Positions 7,748 to 15,702 are shown, numbered from the stretch's first letter. The stretch is DNA of 16,097 bases from an uncultured Collinsella sp. (GCA_900543615.1 UQSC01000038.1:1-16097), one strand, 5' to 3'. A program made the numbers and translations. Notes: generated by a model from the sequence alone, not told the origin.

Positions 7748-7789
7748 AAAAACCACCACAAAGGTGCCTGTCCCCTTTGCGGTGGTTTT
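7748..7789 (-). terminator. Palindromic terminator after the glycosyltransferase gene
   Basis: On the minus strand AAAACCACCGCAAAGG pairs with CCTTTGTGGTGGTTTT: 16 positions, all paired with one G-U, around a nine-base loop GGACAGGCA. The T tract continues beyond the stem (TTTTT, then GCTTTTG). It begins only about ten bases after the glycosyltransferase stop codon. In the plus direction the G-U becomes an A-C mismatch, so the minus strand is the functional one. The same 41-base element recurs at 15543-15583 with one difference. Confidence 0.88.
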
Positions 7790-7797
7790 GGTGGTGG

Positions 7798-9093
7798 TTA
7801 TTTGGCGCCTTGCATGACCTCGTCAAGGGTAACGTTGACGGCGTGCTGCGTCGGCACCCAGTCGACCTTCAGGAACAGCGCGGCCACCGTGATGGGGATA
7901 TAGCTGAACATAAAGATCGGGAAGGTAAACAGGTTAGTCACCAGACGCCACTTTTGCGCGCAGTGAATGTGCTTGTACTCAAAGATAGTCGTGAGCAGCG
8001 CCAGGATAAAGAAGGTCTGATACATCATGGCGAAGGTCATAATGAGCGAAGCGGCGCACGCCTGCATCTCGACTTCGGTAGCCAAGAAACCATGCGAAAG
8101 GCCACCCACAATCAAGAACGTCGCATTAGCGAGCATCGAGATCAGCGATAGCAGCATACCCGGGGCGATCGTCATGAACATGTCGTAGGCGGCAAAGCGA
8201 TGATAGCGGAACGTCGACTTGACCAGATGCTTACCGTAGGTAAAGAACACCTGGTAAAAGCCCTTGGTCCAGCGCATACGCTGCTTCCAGGATGCCTTGA
8301 ACGTCACGGGTTGCTCGTCAAAGAACTCCGCCGGCGCATAGCCAATGCGAATACCGTGAATAGCGCAGAACGTAGTGAACTGAATGTCCTCGGTCAGCGT
8401 GTGGAACTGCCAACCGTGCATGCCCTCGATAACGCTGGCGGAGATGAGGTAGCCCGAACCCGAGACAGCGCAAGAAGTCTTGCAGATATTGCGCGCGTTG
8501 TTGAGAAAGCGCGCCTCACGCAGGTACCAAGTGGCATTAGCTGCCGAGATCCACGAGCTGCCGAAGTTCTTGGAGTTACGATAGCTCGTGACCACGTGGA
8601 ATCCCTGGTCAAAGGCATCGTTCATCTTGGACACGTAATCGCGGGAGATGACGTTATCGGCATCGAAGATAAAGTAGCCCTCAAACGTGTCGGGATACTC
8701 GTTAAGGATGCGATCAAAACCAAAGTCCATGACCCAGCTCTTACCCTTGCGGGCCAGGTCGTTGCGCTCATAAACGATGGCGCCCGCCTCGCGCGCGAGC
8801 TGCGCCGTGTTGTCGGTGCAGGCATCGGCGACCACGAAGACCTCGATAAGCTCGGACGGATAATCCTGATCCTTGATGGAGCGAACGAGGTTGGCGATCA
8901 CGGCCTCCTCGTTATGCGCCGCGATAAAGAAGGCATAGCGGTGAAGTTTTTTGGCCTTGGGAGGCGCGACCTCGCCACGAAGAGCGCCAATGACAAAGAA
9001 GACCACCTGGTACAGAAAGCAGACCGTGAGCAGCGTGACGACAATCTGGTTGAAGATCACAATGGGTGTGTTGGTTTGTAAAAAGGCGAGCAT
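7798..9093 (-). CDS. Membrane-bound family 2 glycosyltransferase, processive type
   Basis: 431 residues. An N-terminal membrane helix (about 11-37) is followed by a cytoplasmic GT-A domain: FFIAAHNEE (55-63), VVADACTDNT (87-96), the metal-binding DAD in FDADN (144-146), TED (234-236, catalytic Asp) and QRMRW (271-275). The Q-x-x-R-W block marks processive enzymes such as cellulose, hyaluronan or poly-GlcNAc synthases. Three or four further helices follow from about 295 to 420. Sugar donor and product cannot be deduced. The ATG at 9093 has GGGAG five bases upstream; the TTG at 9108 in frame is less likely. It stands alone between rluD and a terminator, with no polysaccharide export or deacetylase genes adjacent. 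TTGAAC and TAAGAT in the 82-base gap upstream are a weak promoter guess. Confidence 0.9.
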   Translation of the reverse strand: MLAFLQTNTPIVIFNQIVVTLLTVCFLYQVVFFVIGALRGEVAPPKAKKLHRYAFFIAAHNEEAVIANLVRSIKDQDYPSELIEVFVVADACTDNTAQLAREAGAIVYERNDLARKGKSWVMDFGFDRILNEYPDTFEGYFIFDADNVISRDYVSKMNDAFDQGFHVVTSYRNSKNFGSSWISAANATWYLREARFLNNARNICKTSCAVSGSGYLISASVIEGMHGWQFHTLTEDIQFTTFCAIHGIRIGYAPAEFFDEQPVTFKASWKQRMRWTKGFYQVFFTYGKHLVKSTFRYHRFAAYDMFMTIAPGMLLSLISMLANATFLIVGGLSHGFLATEVEMQACAASLIMTFAMMYQTFFILALLTTIFEYKHIHCAQKWRLVTNLFTFPIFMFSYIPITVAALFLKVDWVPTQHAVNVTLDEVMQGAK

Positions 9094-9175
9094 GCAGGCT
9101 CCCAGCAACGCGTAACGTAAACAATCGTATATCTTACCGCAGGCTTACCGAGTTCAAGAAACCACCTAATACTGG

Positions 9176-10189
9176 CTAGGCTTCGAGAAGACCGAGCTGC
9201 GGAACGATTTCATCTCCAACGGCCGTGCGACCGAGCGAGCGCGGAGCCAGATCGTCGAGAACCGCAGCGAGATCCCACGGCAACTCGTCGCGGCACTCAA
9301 TGCGCTCCCCCGTCACGGGATGGTCGAACGCCACGCGCCAGGAATGAAGGAACTGCCTGGTCAGGCCCTGGTCGGCGCGCGCATCGCACTTGCCGTAGAG
9401 TGGATCGCCCACGCAGGCGTGGTTGATATGACGCATATGCACGCGAATCTGGTGCGTGCGACCGGTAAACAGATGACACTCAACGAGCGTATAACCATCG
9501 TCAAAGCGCGTGGAATCAAAGCGCTCGAGGACTTTAAAGGTCGTAATGGCCTGACGGGCAAAGGGGTCGTCCGAAACCGCCATCTTGACGCGGTCGCGCG
9601 TAGAACGGGCGATACCGGTATTGATGGTGCCCTCGTCCATGGCGATGTGCCCGTGGACAAGCGTGATATAGCGGCGGTCGAGCGTACGCGTGCGAATGAG
9701 ATTTTGAAGCGCGCGCTGGGTGTCGTCGTCTTTTGCCGCGAGCATAAGGCCCGAGGTATCGCGATCCAGGCGATGCACGATGCCGGGGCGGTCCTCACCC
9801 TGCACGGTACCAAGATGGTCGATACCGCAGTGGTAGACCAAGGCGTTCGCAAGCGTGCCGCTCTCGTGGCCGTGGGCGGGATGGCACACCAGCCCGCGCT
9901 GCTTGGAGAGCACAATGAGATAGTCGTCCTCATAGCGAATGTCGAGCGGGATGGCCTCGGGAATCACATCGGTGGGATCGTGCGGCTCGGGCAGGTCGAC
10001 CGAGATGCGGTCACCGGAGCGCACGGCATACTTTTTGGACAGGCAGGTCTCGCCATTGACACATACGGCGCCGCCCTCGATCAGATGCGCGCAGGCAGAG
10101 CGCGTAGGGCAGCCGTCATTGGCGCCCAGATAGGCATCGAGACGCTGACCAGCGCAATCATCGGCAACGAGAATATGGATGTCGGCCAT
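9176..10189 (-). CDS. rluD: RluD-family 23S rRNA pseudouridine synthase
   Basis: 337 residues. An N-terminal S4 RNA-binding domain (about 14-65, GQRLDAYL to VRSGDRISVDLPEP) precedes an RluA/RluD catalytic domain with the signature GIVHRLDRDTSGLML, in which Asp142 is the catalytic aspartate. LFTGRTHQIRVHM and GDPLYG are also typical. RluD-type enzymes convert uridines of large-subunit rRNA helix 69 to pseudouridine, but RluA/RluC-type specificity cannot be excluded by eye. The ATG shares one base with the lspA stop codon (TAATG), so the two are translated in succession. The ileS-lspA-rluD order is common in bacteria. Length is normal for the family. Confidence 0.93.
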   Translation of the reverse strand: MADIHILVADDCAGQRLDAYLGANDGCPTRSACAHLIEGGAVCVNGETCLSKKYAVRSGDRISVDLPEPHDPTDVIPEAIPLDIRYEDDYLIVLSKQRGLVCHPAHGHESGTLANALVYHCGIDHLGTVQGEDRPGIVHRLDRDTSGLMLAAKDDDTQRALQNLIRTRTLDRRYITLVHGHIAMDEGTINTGIARSTRDRVKMAVSDDPFARQAITTFKVLERFDSTRFDDGYTLVECHLFTGRTHQIRVHMRHINHACVGDPLYGKCDARADQGLTRQFLHSWRVAFDHPVTGERIECRDELPWDLAAVLDDLAPRSLGRTAVGDEIVPQLGLLEA

Positions 10190-10788
10190 TAACGCTCATT
10201 CCTTTCGCGTATCTTGCGGGCACGCTCCCCACGCTGCTTGGCTTTGCGCTTAGCGCGGGCCTCGTCACGGGCGTTAAGCTCGGCGGTCGCATCGACCTCA
10301 CGGGCAGCGGGGCTCAAGAACATGTAACCGAAGAGGGCGAGCACGACGCCCAAGGTAATGCCGATATCGGCCACATTAAAGACGGGGAAGTCGACGAAGG
10401 TGGTGGCAATAAAATCGGTCACGAAGCCAAAGGCCAAACGATCGATAGCGTTGCCGATAGCACCGCCTGCAACCATCGCCATGCCCACAACCTCAAGATG
10501 GGCGAGCTGGGGTGCACGAACGAGGTACACGGCAATAGCGATAATGACCGCCAACGCCAGCACGGCAAACGCGATGCCATGCCCCTCGCCCATGCTAAAG
10601 GCAGCGCCGATATTGCGGACAAACAGGAAGTCGATCACGCCGGGGATGACGGTCACATGCAGTGCATCGCCCACGGCACGAACCGCAAGCTTGGCCAGCT
10701 GGTCAACGAGCAGCACAACCAGTGCCACACCACCAGCAACACCCAGCCGCCAACCCAAAGGCGGCGTCATAACCCCAGTACGACCCAA
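10189..10788 (-). CDS. lspA: Lipoprotein signal peptidase (signal peptidase II)
   Basis: 199 residues, aspartyl protease of the inner membrane that cuts the signal peptide from diacylated prolipoproteins. Four membrane helices are visible (about 16-36, 70-90, 100-117, 142-160). Family motifs: VDQLAK (28-33), VRNIGAAFSM (57-66), GGAIGNAIDRL with Asp116, and FNVADIGI with Asp141, the catalytic pair. The start is taken as TTG at 10788 because AGAGGA is five bases upstream; the first ATG (10770) has no well-placed site, so a 193-residue form remains possible. After residue 160 there is a roughly 40-residue Arg/Lys/Ala-rich tail not needed for catalysis. It overlaps rluD by one base and lies 113 bases downstream of a terminator, so it should have its own promoter; none was convincing. 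Confidence 0.93.
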   Translation of the reverse strand: MGRTGVMTPPLGWRLGVAGGVALVVLLVDQLAKLAVRAVGDALHVTVIPGVIDFLFVRNIGAAFSMGEGHGIAFAVLALAVIIAIAVYLVRAPQLAHLEVVGMAMVAGGAIGNAIDRLAFGFVTDFIATTFVDFPVFNVADIGITLGVVLALFGYMFLSPAAREVDATAELNARDEARAKRKAKQRGERARKIRERNER

Positions 10789-10900
10789 AGAAATCCTCTA
10801 CCCTCAAGAACATCGAATTCCGTTTAACACAAGTAAACATCTTATATTGCCACAAGCAGAGCGCACGACATATCCACCAACGCAAGCGAAATATCCAGCA

Positions 10901-10938
10901 CAAAACAAAAGCGACATTCCGAATAACGGAATGTCGCT
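10901..10938 (-). terminator. Rho-independent terminator between ileS and lspA
   Basis: On the minus strand AGCGACATTCCG (10938-10927) pairs perfectly with CGGAATGTCGCT (10921-10910) over 12 bp with loop TTATT, followed by TTTGTTTTG. The plus direction has no T-run. It would end the ileS transcript about 225 bases after the ileS stop, or end an independent RNA from the structured region just upstream. Confidence 0.88.
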
Positions 10939-10944
10939 AAATAG

Positions 10945-11122
10945 CTTTCGACTAAGAGCACTGGTCGAAAGAGAAGGCTCTAGTTCCAACAATGGAAAAG
11001 CCGCGTTGCCGTCACCAACAGCGAAAACGTCCCTAAGCGAGCAAGGTGACGTGAAAGAGGAGGGAAGCGTACTTTGGTACGCGACCGACGATTGAACGTC
11101 AGATTGCCGCTTAGGGGCGTTT
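10945..11122 (-). other. Highly structured non-coding region, candidate RNA
   Basis: This fills most of the 374-base ileS-lspA gap and holds no plausible gene. Inverted repeats: a 15-position stem AAACGTCCCTAAGCG (11025-11039) with CGCTTAGGGGCGTTT (11108-11122), one T-G on the plus strand. It continues through GCAA/TTGC (11041-11044 / 11104-11107) and TGACG/CGTCA (11047-11051 / 11097-11101). Inside is GCGTAC-TTTG-GTACGC (11067-11082). TTCCA/TGGAA lies within 10976-11002, and CTTTCGAC/GTCGAAAG at 10945-10952 / 10964-10971. An alternative pairing CGTCACC (11010-11016) with GGTGACG (11045-11051) would break the TGACG/CGTCA helix. The strand is set only by the adjacent minus-strand terminator; the single T-G pair would favour plus. 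It could be an ileS 3' UTR, a separate small RNA or an old repeat. Confidence 0.5.
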
Positions 11123-11131
11123 GCAGCGTCG

Positions 11132-11166
11132 GTAGGTTATGGCGTTCTACGAACGCCATAACCTAC
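11132..11166 (-). repeat. Perfect 16-bp hairpin spanning the ileS stop codon
   Basis: GTAGGTTATGGCGTTC (11132-11147) and its exact complement (11151-11166) are separated by three bases. The ileS TAG stop (11165-11163) lies within the outer end of one arm. There is no T-run on either side, so it is not a normal intrinsic terminator. It could stabilise the 3' end of the ileS message, act as a protein-binding palindrome or be the trace of an insertion. Confidence 0.85.
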
Positions 11167-13964
11167 AGCGCCTCCGCGCAGCGTTTACAGATATGCGCGT
11201 GGCCGTTGTACTCGCCGACGGTGGTGCGGTAGTTCCAGCAACGGTCGCAGCACTCGCCCTCGGCAGCCTCGATGGCAACGGAGAGCTCCTCGCCCTGGGT
11301 CAGCTCAACATCGGAGACGATGTAGAACTCGGCCAGGTCGACGGCCTTGTCGCCGGTCAGCAGCGCGTACATCTCGGCGGGAACGACCGCCTTGACGCGG
11401 ACCTGCTGGCTCTTAGTGAAGGTGCCGGCAGAACGGGCATCCTCAAGGGCCTTGGTCACGGCGCTACGGAGCTCGAGCGAAGCCTCGAGCACGCCCTCAA
11501 ACTCATTGGCCTCGTCGACCGTGATGGGCGACTTATACCAATCGAGCAGCGCGGCGTACTTCTGGTGATCGACGCAGCCAGCGGGCGCATAGGCCATAGC
11601 CTCGTCGACGGTGTAGGACAAGATCGGCTGCAGGTCGCGCATGAGCATCGAGAAGAGCTCGGCCAGCACGGTCTGTGCGCTGCGGCGCTCGAGCGAGCCG
11701 GGCTTGTCGCAGTACAGACGGTCCTTCAGAGCGTCGAGGTACACGTTAGAAAGCTCGGTCACCACGAAGTCGTAGAGCGCACGGTAGGCGCGCGGGAACT
11801 CGTAGCTGGCGTAGGCGTCGTCGACCTCGGCCTGGACCTGGGTCAGACGGGCAACCATGAGCTTGTCGAGCGGCAGCAAGTCGGCAAAGGCGACGCCGTC
11901 GGTCTCGGGCTCAAACTGACCCTCGAGCTCGGAGAGCAGGAAGCGCAGCGTGTTGCGGAAACGGCGATAGGCATCAGACGTACGAGCAAGGATCTCGTGG
12001 TCGATGGAGACGTCGGAGCTGGTGTCGACAGAAGCAACCCACAGACGGATGATGTCGGCGCCCATCTCGTCACAGACCTTGTTGGGGTCGATGACGTTGC
12101 CGAGCGACTTGGACATCTTGCGGCCCTGGCCGTCGAGCGTGAAGCCCTGCGAGACGACCGCCTTGTACGGAGCATGGCCGTTGGCACCCACCGAGGTGAG
12201 CAGCGAGCTCTGGAACCAACCGCGGTGCTGGTCGGATCCCTCGAGGTACACGTCCGCCGGGTACTCAAGCTCGGGGCGATACTCGCAGACGGCCTTCCAG
12301 GAGACGCCGGAGTCCCACCACACGTCGAGGATGTCCTTATCGGCCTTAAGGTGATGGCCGCCGCACTTGGGGCAGACGCAGGCCTCGCCCAGGTAGCTCT
12401 CGGGCGCGTCGGTGAACCAGGCGTCGGAGCCCTTCTCGTGGAAGAGCTTGATGACGGCGTCGAGCGTAGCGTCGTTCATGACCTTCTCGCCGCAGTCGGC
12501 ACAGGTGTAGCTGGGGATAGGCACGCCCCAGTTGCGCTGACGGCTGATGCACCAGTCGGGACGCTGCTCGACCATGGCGCCGATGCGGTTGGCGGCGTGA
12601 GCCGGATACCACTTGACGTTCTCGCGAACCTCCTTGCCAGCCTGCTCGCGCAAACCAGTCTTGTCCATCGAGACAAACCACTGGTCGGTAGCACGGAAGA
12701 GCACCGGGTGCTTGCAGCGCCAGCAGTGCGGATAGCTGTGCGTGATCTTCTTCTCGAGGACCAGGGTTCCGCGCTCGCGCAGGAACTCGATGATGTGCGG
12801 GTTGGCCTCATCGGTATCCATACCGCTGAAGGGGCCACCGGTGCCAAACTCCTCACCGGTGTAGAACTTGCCGTCGTCATCGACCGGCATGCAGATGTCG
12901 GTAATGCCCTCCTTGAGGCAGGCAAAATAGTCGTCGACGCCGTGGCCGGGCGAGTTGTGGACGATACCGGTACCGTCATCGACACCGACGTAATCGGCCA
13001 GCAGCGCCACGCCCTCAACACCGTCAAAGATTGGCTGCTTGTAGTGGATGTGGTGGAAGGTCTCGGCGGGAACCACATAGGGCTTGCCGTCGACCATAAC
13101 CGGGATGTACTCCCAGCCAAACTCCTCGCAGCACTTGGGAGCAAGGTCCTCGAGCATGACCTCGGCACGGCCATCATGCTCAACGGCGACATAGGCGGCG
13201 CCGGGCTTAAGGGAAACGGCCTGGTCGGAGGGAATGGTCCACGGCGTGGTCGTCCAGATGATAAAGTCGACCGGGCCGTCGAAGTTCTCGAGGCCGGCGG
13301 GCTTGGAGGTCATCTCAAAGCGCACGAAGATGGAGGGACTCGTCTCGTCGGAGTACTCAATCTCTGCCTCGGCGAGTGCGGTGTGGCAGTGCTTGCACCA
13401 GTGGACGGGCTTGTGACCGCGATAGATCATGCCCTTGTCGAACATGGCCTTGAAGACCTCGATGTCGGCGGCGTCATGCTGGTGATAGAGCGTCAGATAG
13501 GGGTTGTCCCAGTCGCCGAGCACGCCCAGGCGACGGAAGCCCGCCTTCTGCAGCTCGATGTTCTCGACAGCGAACTCGTTGCAGAGCTCACGGATCTTGG
13601 CCGTGGGGGTCTGGTTGAACTTCTCGGTGCCGAGCTTCTCCTCGACCTTATGCTCGATCGGCTGGCCATGGCAGTCCCAACCGGGGACATAGGGAACCTC
13701 ATAGCCCTGCATCATCCAGTAGCGGTTGATCATGTCCTTGGAGATCTTGTTCATGGCATGGCCGATGTGGATCGGACCGTTGGCGTACGGAGGACCGTCG
13801 TGCAGCACGAACTTCTTGTGACCCTCGTTCTTCTTCAGAACCTGCTCGTAGACCTTGTTGTCCTGCCAGTCCTTGAGTCGCTTGGGCTCGGACTTGGAAA
13901 GACCGGCACGCATGGGAAAACCGGTCTTGGGCAGATTCATCGTCTGCTTGTACTCGTTTGCCAC
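11163..13964 (-). CDS. ileS: Isoleucyl-tRNA synthetase
   Basis: 933 residues, class I synthetase that charges tRNA-Ile and edits mis-activated valine. Seen in order: FVLHDGPPYANGPIHIGHAM with the HIGH-type motif HIGH at 66-69; VPGWDCHGQPIE; WCKHCHTALAEAEIEY; the editing (CP1) domain with WTTTPWTIPSDQAVSL; a second CxxC (CPKCGGHH); KMSKS at 616-620; and a C-terminal zinc site (Cys905 or 906, Cys909, Cys926, Cys929). Length is normal for the bacterial type. The start is GTG at 13964, with AAAGGGG four to five bases upstream; longer readings would run into the leader. Expression should be controlled by the upstream T-box. A perfect hairpin covers the stop codon. lspA and rluD follow after a terminator. 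Confidence 0.97.
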   Translation of the reverse strand: MANEYKQTMNLPKTGFPMRAGLSKSEPKRLKDWQDNKVYEQVLKKNEGHKKFVLHDGPPYANGPIHIGHAMNKISKDMINRYWMMQGYEVPYVPGWDCHGQPIEHKVEEKLGTEKFNQTPTAKIRELCNEFAVENIELQKAGFRRLGVLGDWDNPYLTLYHQHDAADIEVFKAMFDKGMIYRGHKPVHWCKHCHTALAEAEIEYSDETSPSIFVRFEMTSKPAGLENFDGPVDFIIWTTTPWTIPSDQAVSLKPGAAYVAVEHDGRAEVMLEDLAPKCCEEFGWEYIPVMVDGKPYVVPAETFHHIHYKQPIFDGVEGVALLADYVGVDDGTGIVHNSPGHGVDDYFACLKEGITDICMPVDDDGKFYTGEEFGTGGPFSGMDTDEANPHIIEFLRERGTLVLEKKITHSYPHCWRCKHPVLFRATDQWFVSMDKTGLREQAGKEVRENVKWYPAHAANRIGAMVEQRPDWCISRQRNWGVPIPSYTCADCGEKVMNDATLDAVIKLFHEKGSDAWFTDAPESYLGEACVCPKCGGHHLKADKDILDVWWDSGVSWKAVCEYRPELEYPADVYLEGSDQHRGWFQSSLLTSVGANGHAPYKAVVSQGFTLDGQGRKMSKSLGNVIDPNKVCDEMGADIIRLWVASVDTSSDVSIDHEILARTSDAYRRFRNTLRFLLSELEGQFEPETDGVAFADLLPLDKLMVARLTQVQAEVDDAYASYEFPRAYRALYDFVVTELSNVYLDALKDRLYCDKPGSLERRSAQTVLAELFSMLMRDLQPILSYTVDEAMAYAPAGCVDHQKYAALLDWYKSPITVDEANEFEGVLEASLELRSAVTKALEDARSAGTFTKSQQVRVKAVVPAEMYALLTGDKAVDLAEFYIVSDVELTQGEELSVAIEAAEGECCDRCWNYRTTVGEYNGHAHICKRCAEAL

Positions 13965-14007
13965 GGTACCCCTTTCATGTCGTGGGCGCGCACGCCCGAT
14001 GGGCACC

Positions 14008-14045
14008 AAAAAAGCGCCCGTCCCTGCAAGCTGGGACGAAGCGCC
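14008..14045 (-). terminator. Conditional terminator of the ileS T-box
   Basis: On the minus strand CGTCCC (14038-14033) pairs with GGGACG (14024-14019), extended by GCGC/GCGC (14045-14042 region with 14017-14014) across a small internal loop, followed by six T (14013-14008). The 5' arm is shared with the antiterminator (CGTCCCAGCTT), so the two structures exclude each other. Confidence 0.85.
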
Positions 14046-14305
14046 ACAAAACGGGCTGCACGCCCGCAAAAGCTCTTCGCTTAACCACCCAGCTTAGATG
14101 CCCTCGCCCGCGTATTCGCGCGCTCGCATCCGTTACTCGGCTGGCCTGTATCGACGACCATCTCGGCGATGTCTACTAAGACGAGCCTGCGCGGCACGTC
14201 CGTTGGGACCGCAGCTCCGGGGTGATTTTCATCGGTCGCATGCACGGGTTCTCAGCGCTCCCCGCTCTCTGTAGCATGCGGACGGCCGACTACTCGTCCC
14301 CATCA
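14008..14305 (-). promoter_or_regulatory. T-box leader of ileS (isoleucine specifier AUC)
   Basis: On the minus strand the ileS leader has the T-box layout. Stem I opens with GGGGACGAGTAG (about 14301-14290) and closes with GGTCCC. Its upper helix is CGCATGC (14280-14274) with GCATGCG (14243-14237), and AGAGAGCGGGG sits near the tip. The specifier loop reads GATGAAAATCACC, giving AUC (14226-14224), an Ile codon. The T-box proper is TGGGTGGTTAAGCG (14091-14078). AAGCTGGG (14095-14088) pairs with CCCAGCTT (14035-14028), and GCGAAG (14080-14075) with CTTCGT (14041-14036), leaving a seven-base TGGTTAA bulge: the antiterminator. The TGGT part can pair with the tRNA ACCA end. Uncharged tRNA-Ile should therefore allow read-through into ileS. 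The bulge differs from the usual TGGNACC. Confidence 0.9.
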
Positions 14306-14450
14306 ACGCTTATGCGGAGTATGCTAGCACGTTCCGCGCCGGCGAAAAACCCTCAACACTGGTTTTATACGTTCGAAATTTCTCGCTATTACAGCCCTTC
14401 TCTAGGAGCAAAATACCTGAAAGCACTCTATCGAACGAAAGAAGGTTGCT

Positions 14451-15533
14451 ATGCGCACGATTGGAATGAGCGACTACACCGTTGGCGAGGATTGCTTTGA
14501 CGAGCTGCCCGGCGCACTGGCCGAGTACGGCGCGAAGAAGGTCGCGATCATCGGTGGCAAGCGGGCACTGGCCGCAGCACTTCCCGGTATCGAAGCTGCG
14601 CTGGCGGGTACCGACGTCGAAATTCTCGAGACGCGCGTCTACGGCACCAACAGTACGCGTGCCAATATCGCCAAGGTCGTGAATTCCCCTGACTGCCAGG
14701 AAGCTGACGTGCTTATCGCATGCGGCGGCGGCAAGGCGCTCGATACCGTCAAGACGGCTGCTATCGAGCTCAAGAAGATCGTCTTTACCGTGCCGACGAT
14801 CTGCTCCAACTGCTCGGCCGCGACAGCCATTGCCGTCGTGTATAACGACGACGGCTCGCTCGAGGGCTATTCGTACCCCAACCGACCGGCGCACATCTTC
14901 ATCAACCCCAAGATCATCGCCGAGGCACCGGCGGAGTACTTCTGGGCCGGCGTGGGCGATGCCCTGTCTAAGCAGCCCGAGGTCGAGTACGCCACGAGCG
15001 CCGGTAATTTGGAGCACACCGCCGGTCTTGGCCTGGCACTCGCCCACACCTGCTCCGAGCCGCTGTTTACCTACGGCGTCCAGGGTCTTGAGGACGTGCG
15101 CCAGGACCTGTCGAGCGAGGCCGTCAAGCAGATCGCGCTCGACATCGTGGTCAACACGGGCTATGTCTCGAACCTGACCAACCAGAACGATTACTACTAC
15201 AACTCGAGCGTGGCGCACGCGTTCTACAACGCCACCTGCAGCATTCCACGCGAGGGCTCCTACCTACACGGCGAGGTCGTGAGCCTGGGCGTGCTGGTAC
15301 TGTTTGCCTATACGGGAGACACCGAGAACCTTGAACGCTACGCCGCCTTTAACAAGCAGATGGGGCTACCCGTGACGCTTGAGCAAGTCGGGCTTTCCGA
15401 ATCCGATATCCCGGCCCTGTGCGAATACGCACACGCCACCAACGAGTGGAAACAGGGTAACCCGGAGCCCTTCACCGACGAGAAATTCGCCGCCGCTATC
15501 AAGGCCGCCGACGCCTACGGCCACACGCTCTAG
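14451..15533 (+). CDS. Iron-containing alcohol dehydrogenase family protein (GldA/HcxA-like)
   Basis: 360 residues, group III metal-dependent dehydrogenase fold. The NAD-binding part carries VAIIGGKRAL (31-40) and ACGGGKALDTVK with GGGKALD at 92-98, followed by TVPTICSNCSAATA. The metal site of glycerol dehydrogenases is conserved: Asp170 (GVGDALSK), His256 (SVAHAFYN) and His273 (SYLHGEVV). It could be a glycerol dehydrogenase, or a 2-hydroxycarboxylate/2-oxoacid reductase like HcxA (YbdH); the sequence does not decide. The ATG at 14451 has AGAAGG five bases upstream. It is divergent from ileS, sharing about 150 bases of upstream DNA with the T-box promoter region, and ends at a strong palindromic terminator nine bases after its stop, so it is a single-gene unit. 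A weak promoter guess is TTTATA-17-TATTAC around 14365-14393. Confidence 0.88.
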   Translation: MRTIGMSDYTVGEDCFDELPGALAEYGAKKVAIIGGKRALAAALPGIEAALAGTDVEILETRVYGTNSTRANIAKVVNSPDCQEADVLIACGGGKALDTVKTAAIELKKIVFTVPTICSNCSAATAIAVVYNDDGSLEGYSYPNRPAHIFINPKIIAEAPAEYFWAGVGDALSKQPEVEYATSAGNLEHTAGLGLALAHTCSEPLFTYGVQGLEDVRQDLSSEAVKQIALDIVVNTGYVSNLTNQNDYYYNSSVAHAFYNATCSIPREGSYLHGEVVSLGVLVLFAYTGDTENLERYAAFNKQMGLPVTLEQVGLSESDIPALCEYAHATNEWKQGNPEPFTDEKFAAAIKAADAYGHTL

Positions 15534-15542
15534 GGCTGGCCC

Positions 15543-15585
15543 AAAACCACCACAAAGGGGACAGGCACCTTTGTGGTGGTTTTTT
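15543..15585 (+). terminator. Palindromic terminator after the dehydrogenase gene
   Basis: AAAACCACCACAAAGG (15543-15558) pairs perfectly with CCTTTGTGGTGGTTTT (15568-15583) around GGACAGGCA, and the T tract runs on to 15585. It begins nine bases after the stop codon. It matches the minus-strand element at 7749-7789 at 40 of 41 bases. Confidence 0.9.
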
Positions 15586-15604
15586 ATTGCTCCACCATTC
15601 AGTT

Positions 15605-15653
15605 CGTACTCGAACCCGGTTCTTTACGAGAAAGGGTTCGGGTACGTTTTTTT
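15605..15653 (+). terminator. Second strong terminator hairpin
   Basis: CGTACTCGAACCC (15605-15617) pairs with GGGTTCGGGTACG (15634-15646) over 13 positions with one T-G, then seven T (15647-15653). There is no gene between it and the previous terminator, so it acts as a backup or belongs to a small RNA not otherwise visible. Confidence 0.8.
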
Positions 15654-15702
15654 ATCGGAAATTCTGCGGAAGGACTACTCGGAACGATAAACAGGAACGA
15701 AC

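Noticed and set aside
11139..14084. A 981-codon open frame on the plus strand opposite ileS
   Set aside because: It is the antisense of ileS, whose motifs are unmistakable. The predicted protein is a repetitive V/L/G/D/H-rich string, a usual artefact of GC-rich codon bias.
14310..15218. A 302-codon minus-strand frame opposite the dehydrogenase
   Set aside because: Its composition is that of an antisense shadow and it would run into the ileS T-box promoter area without its own ribosome site.
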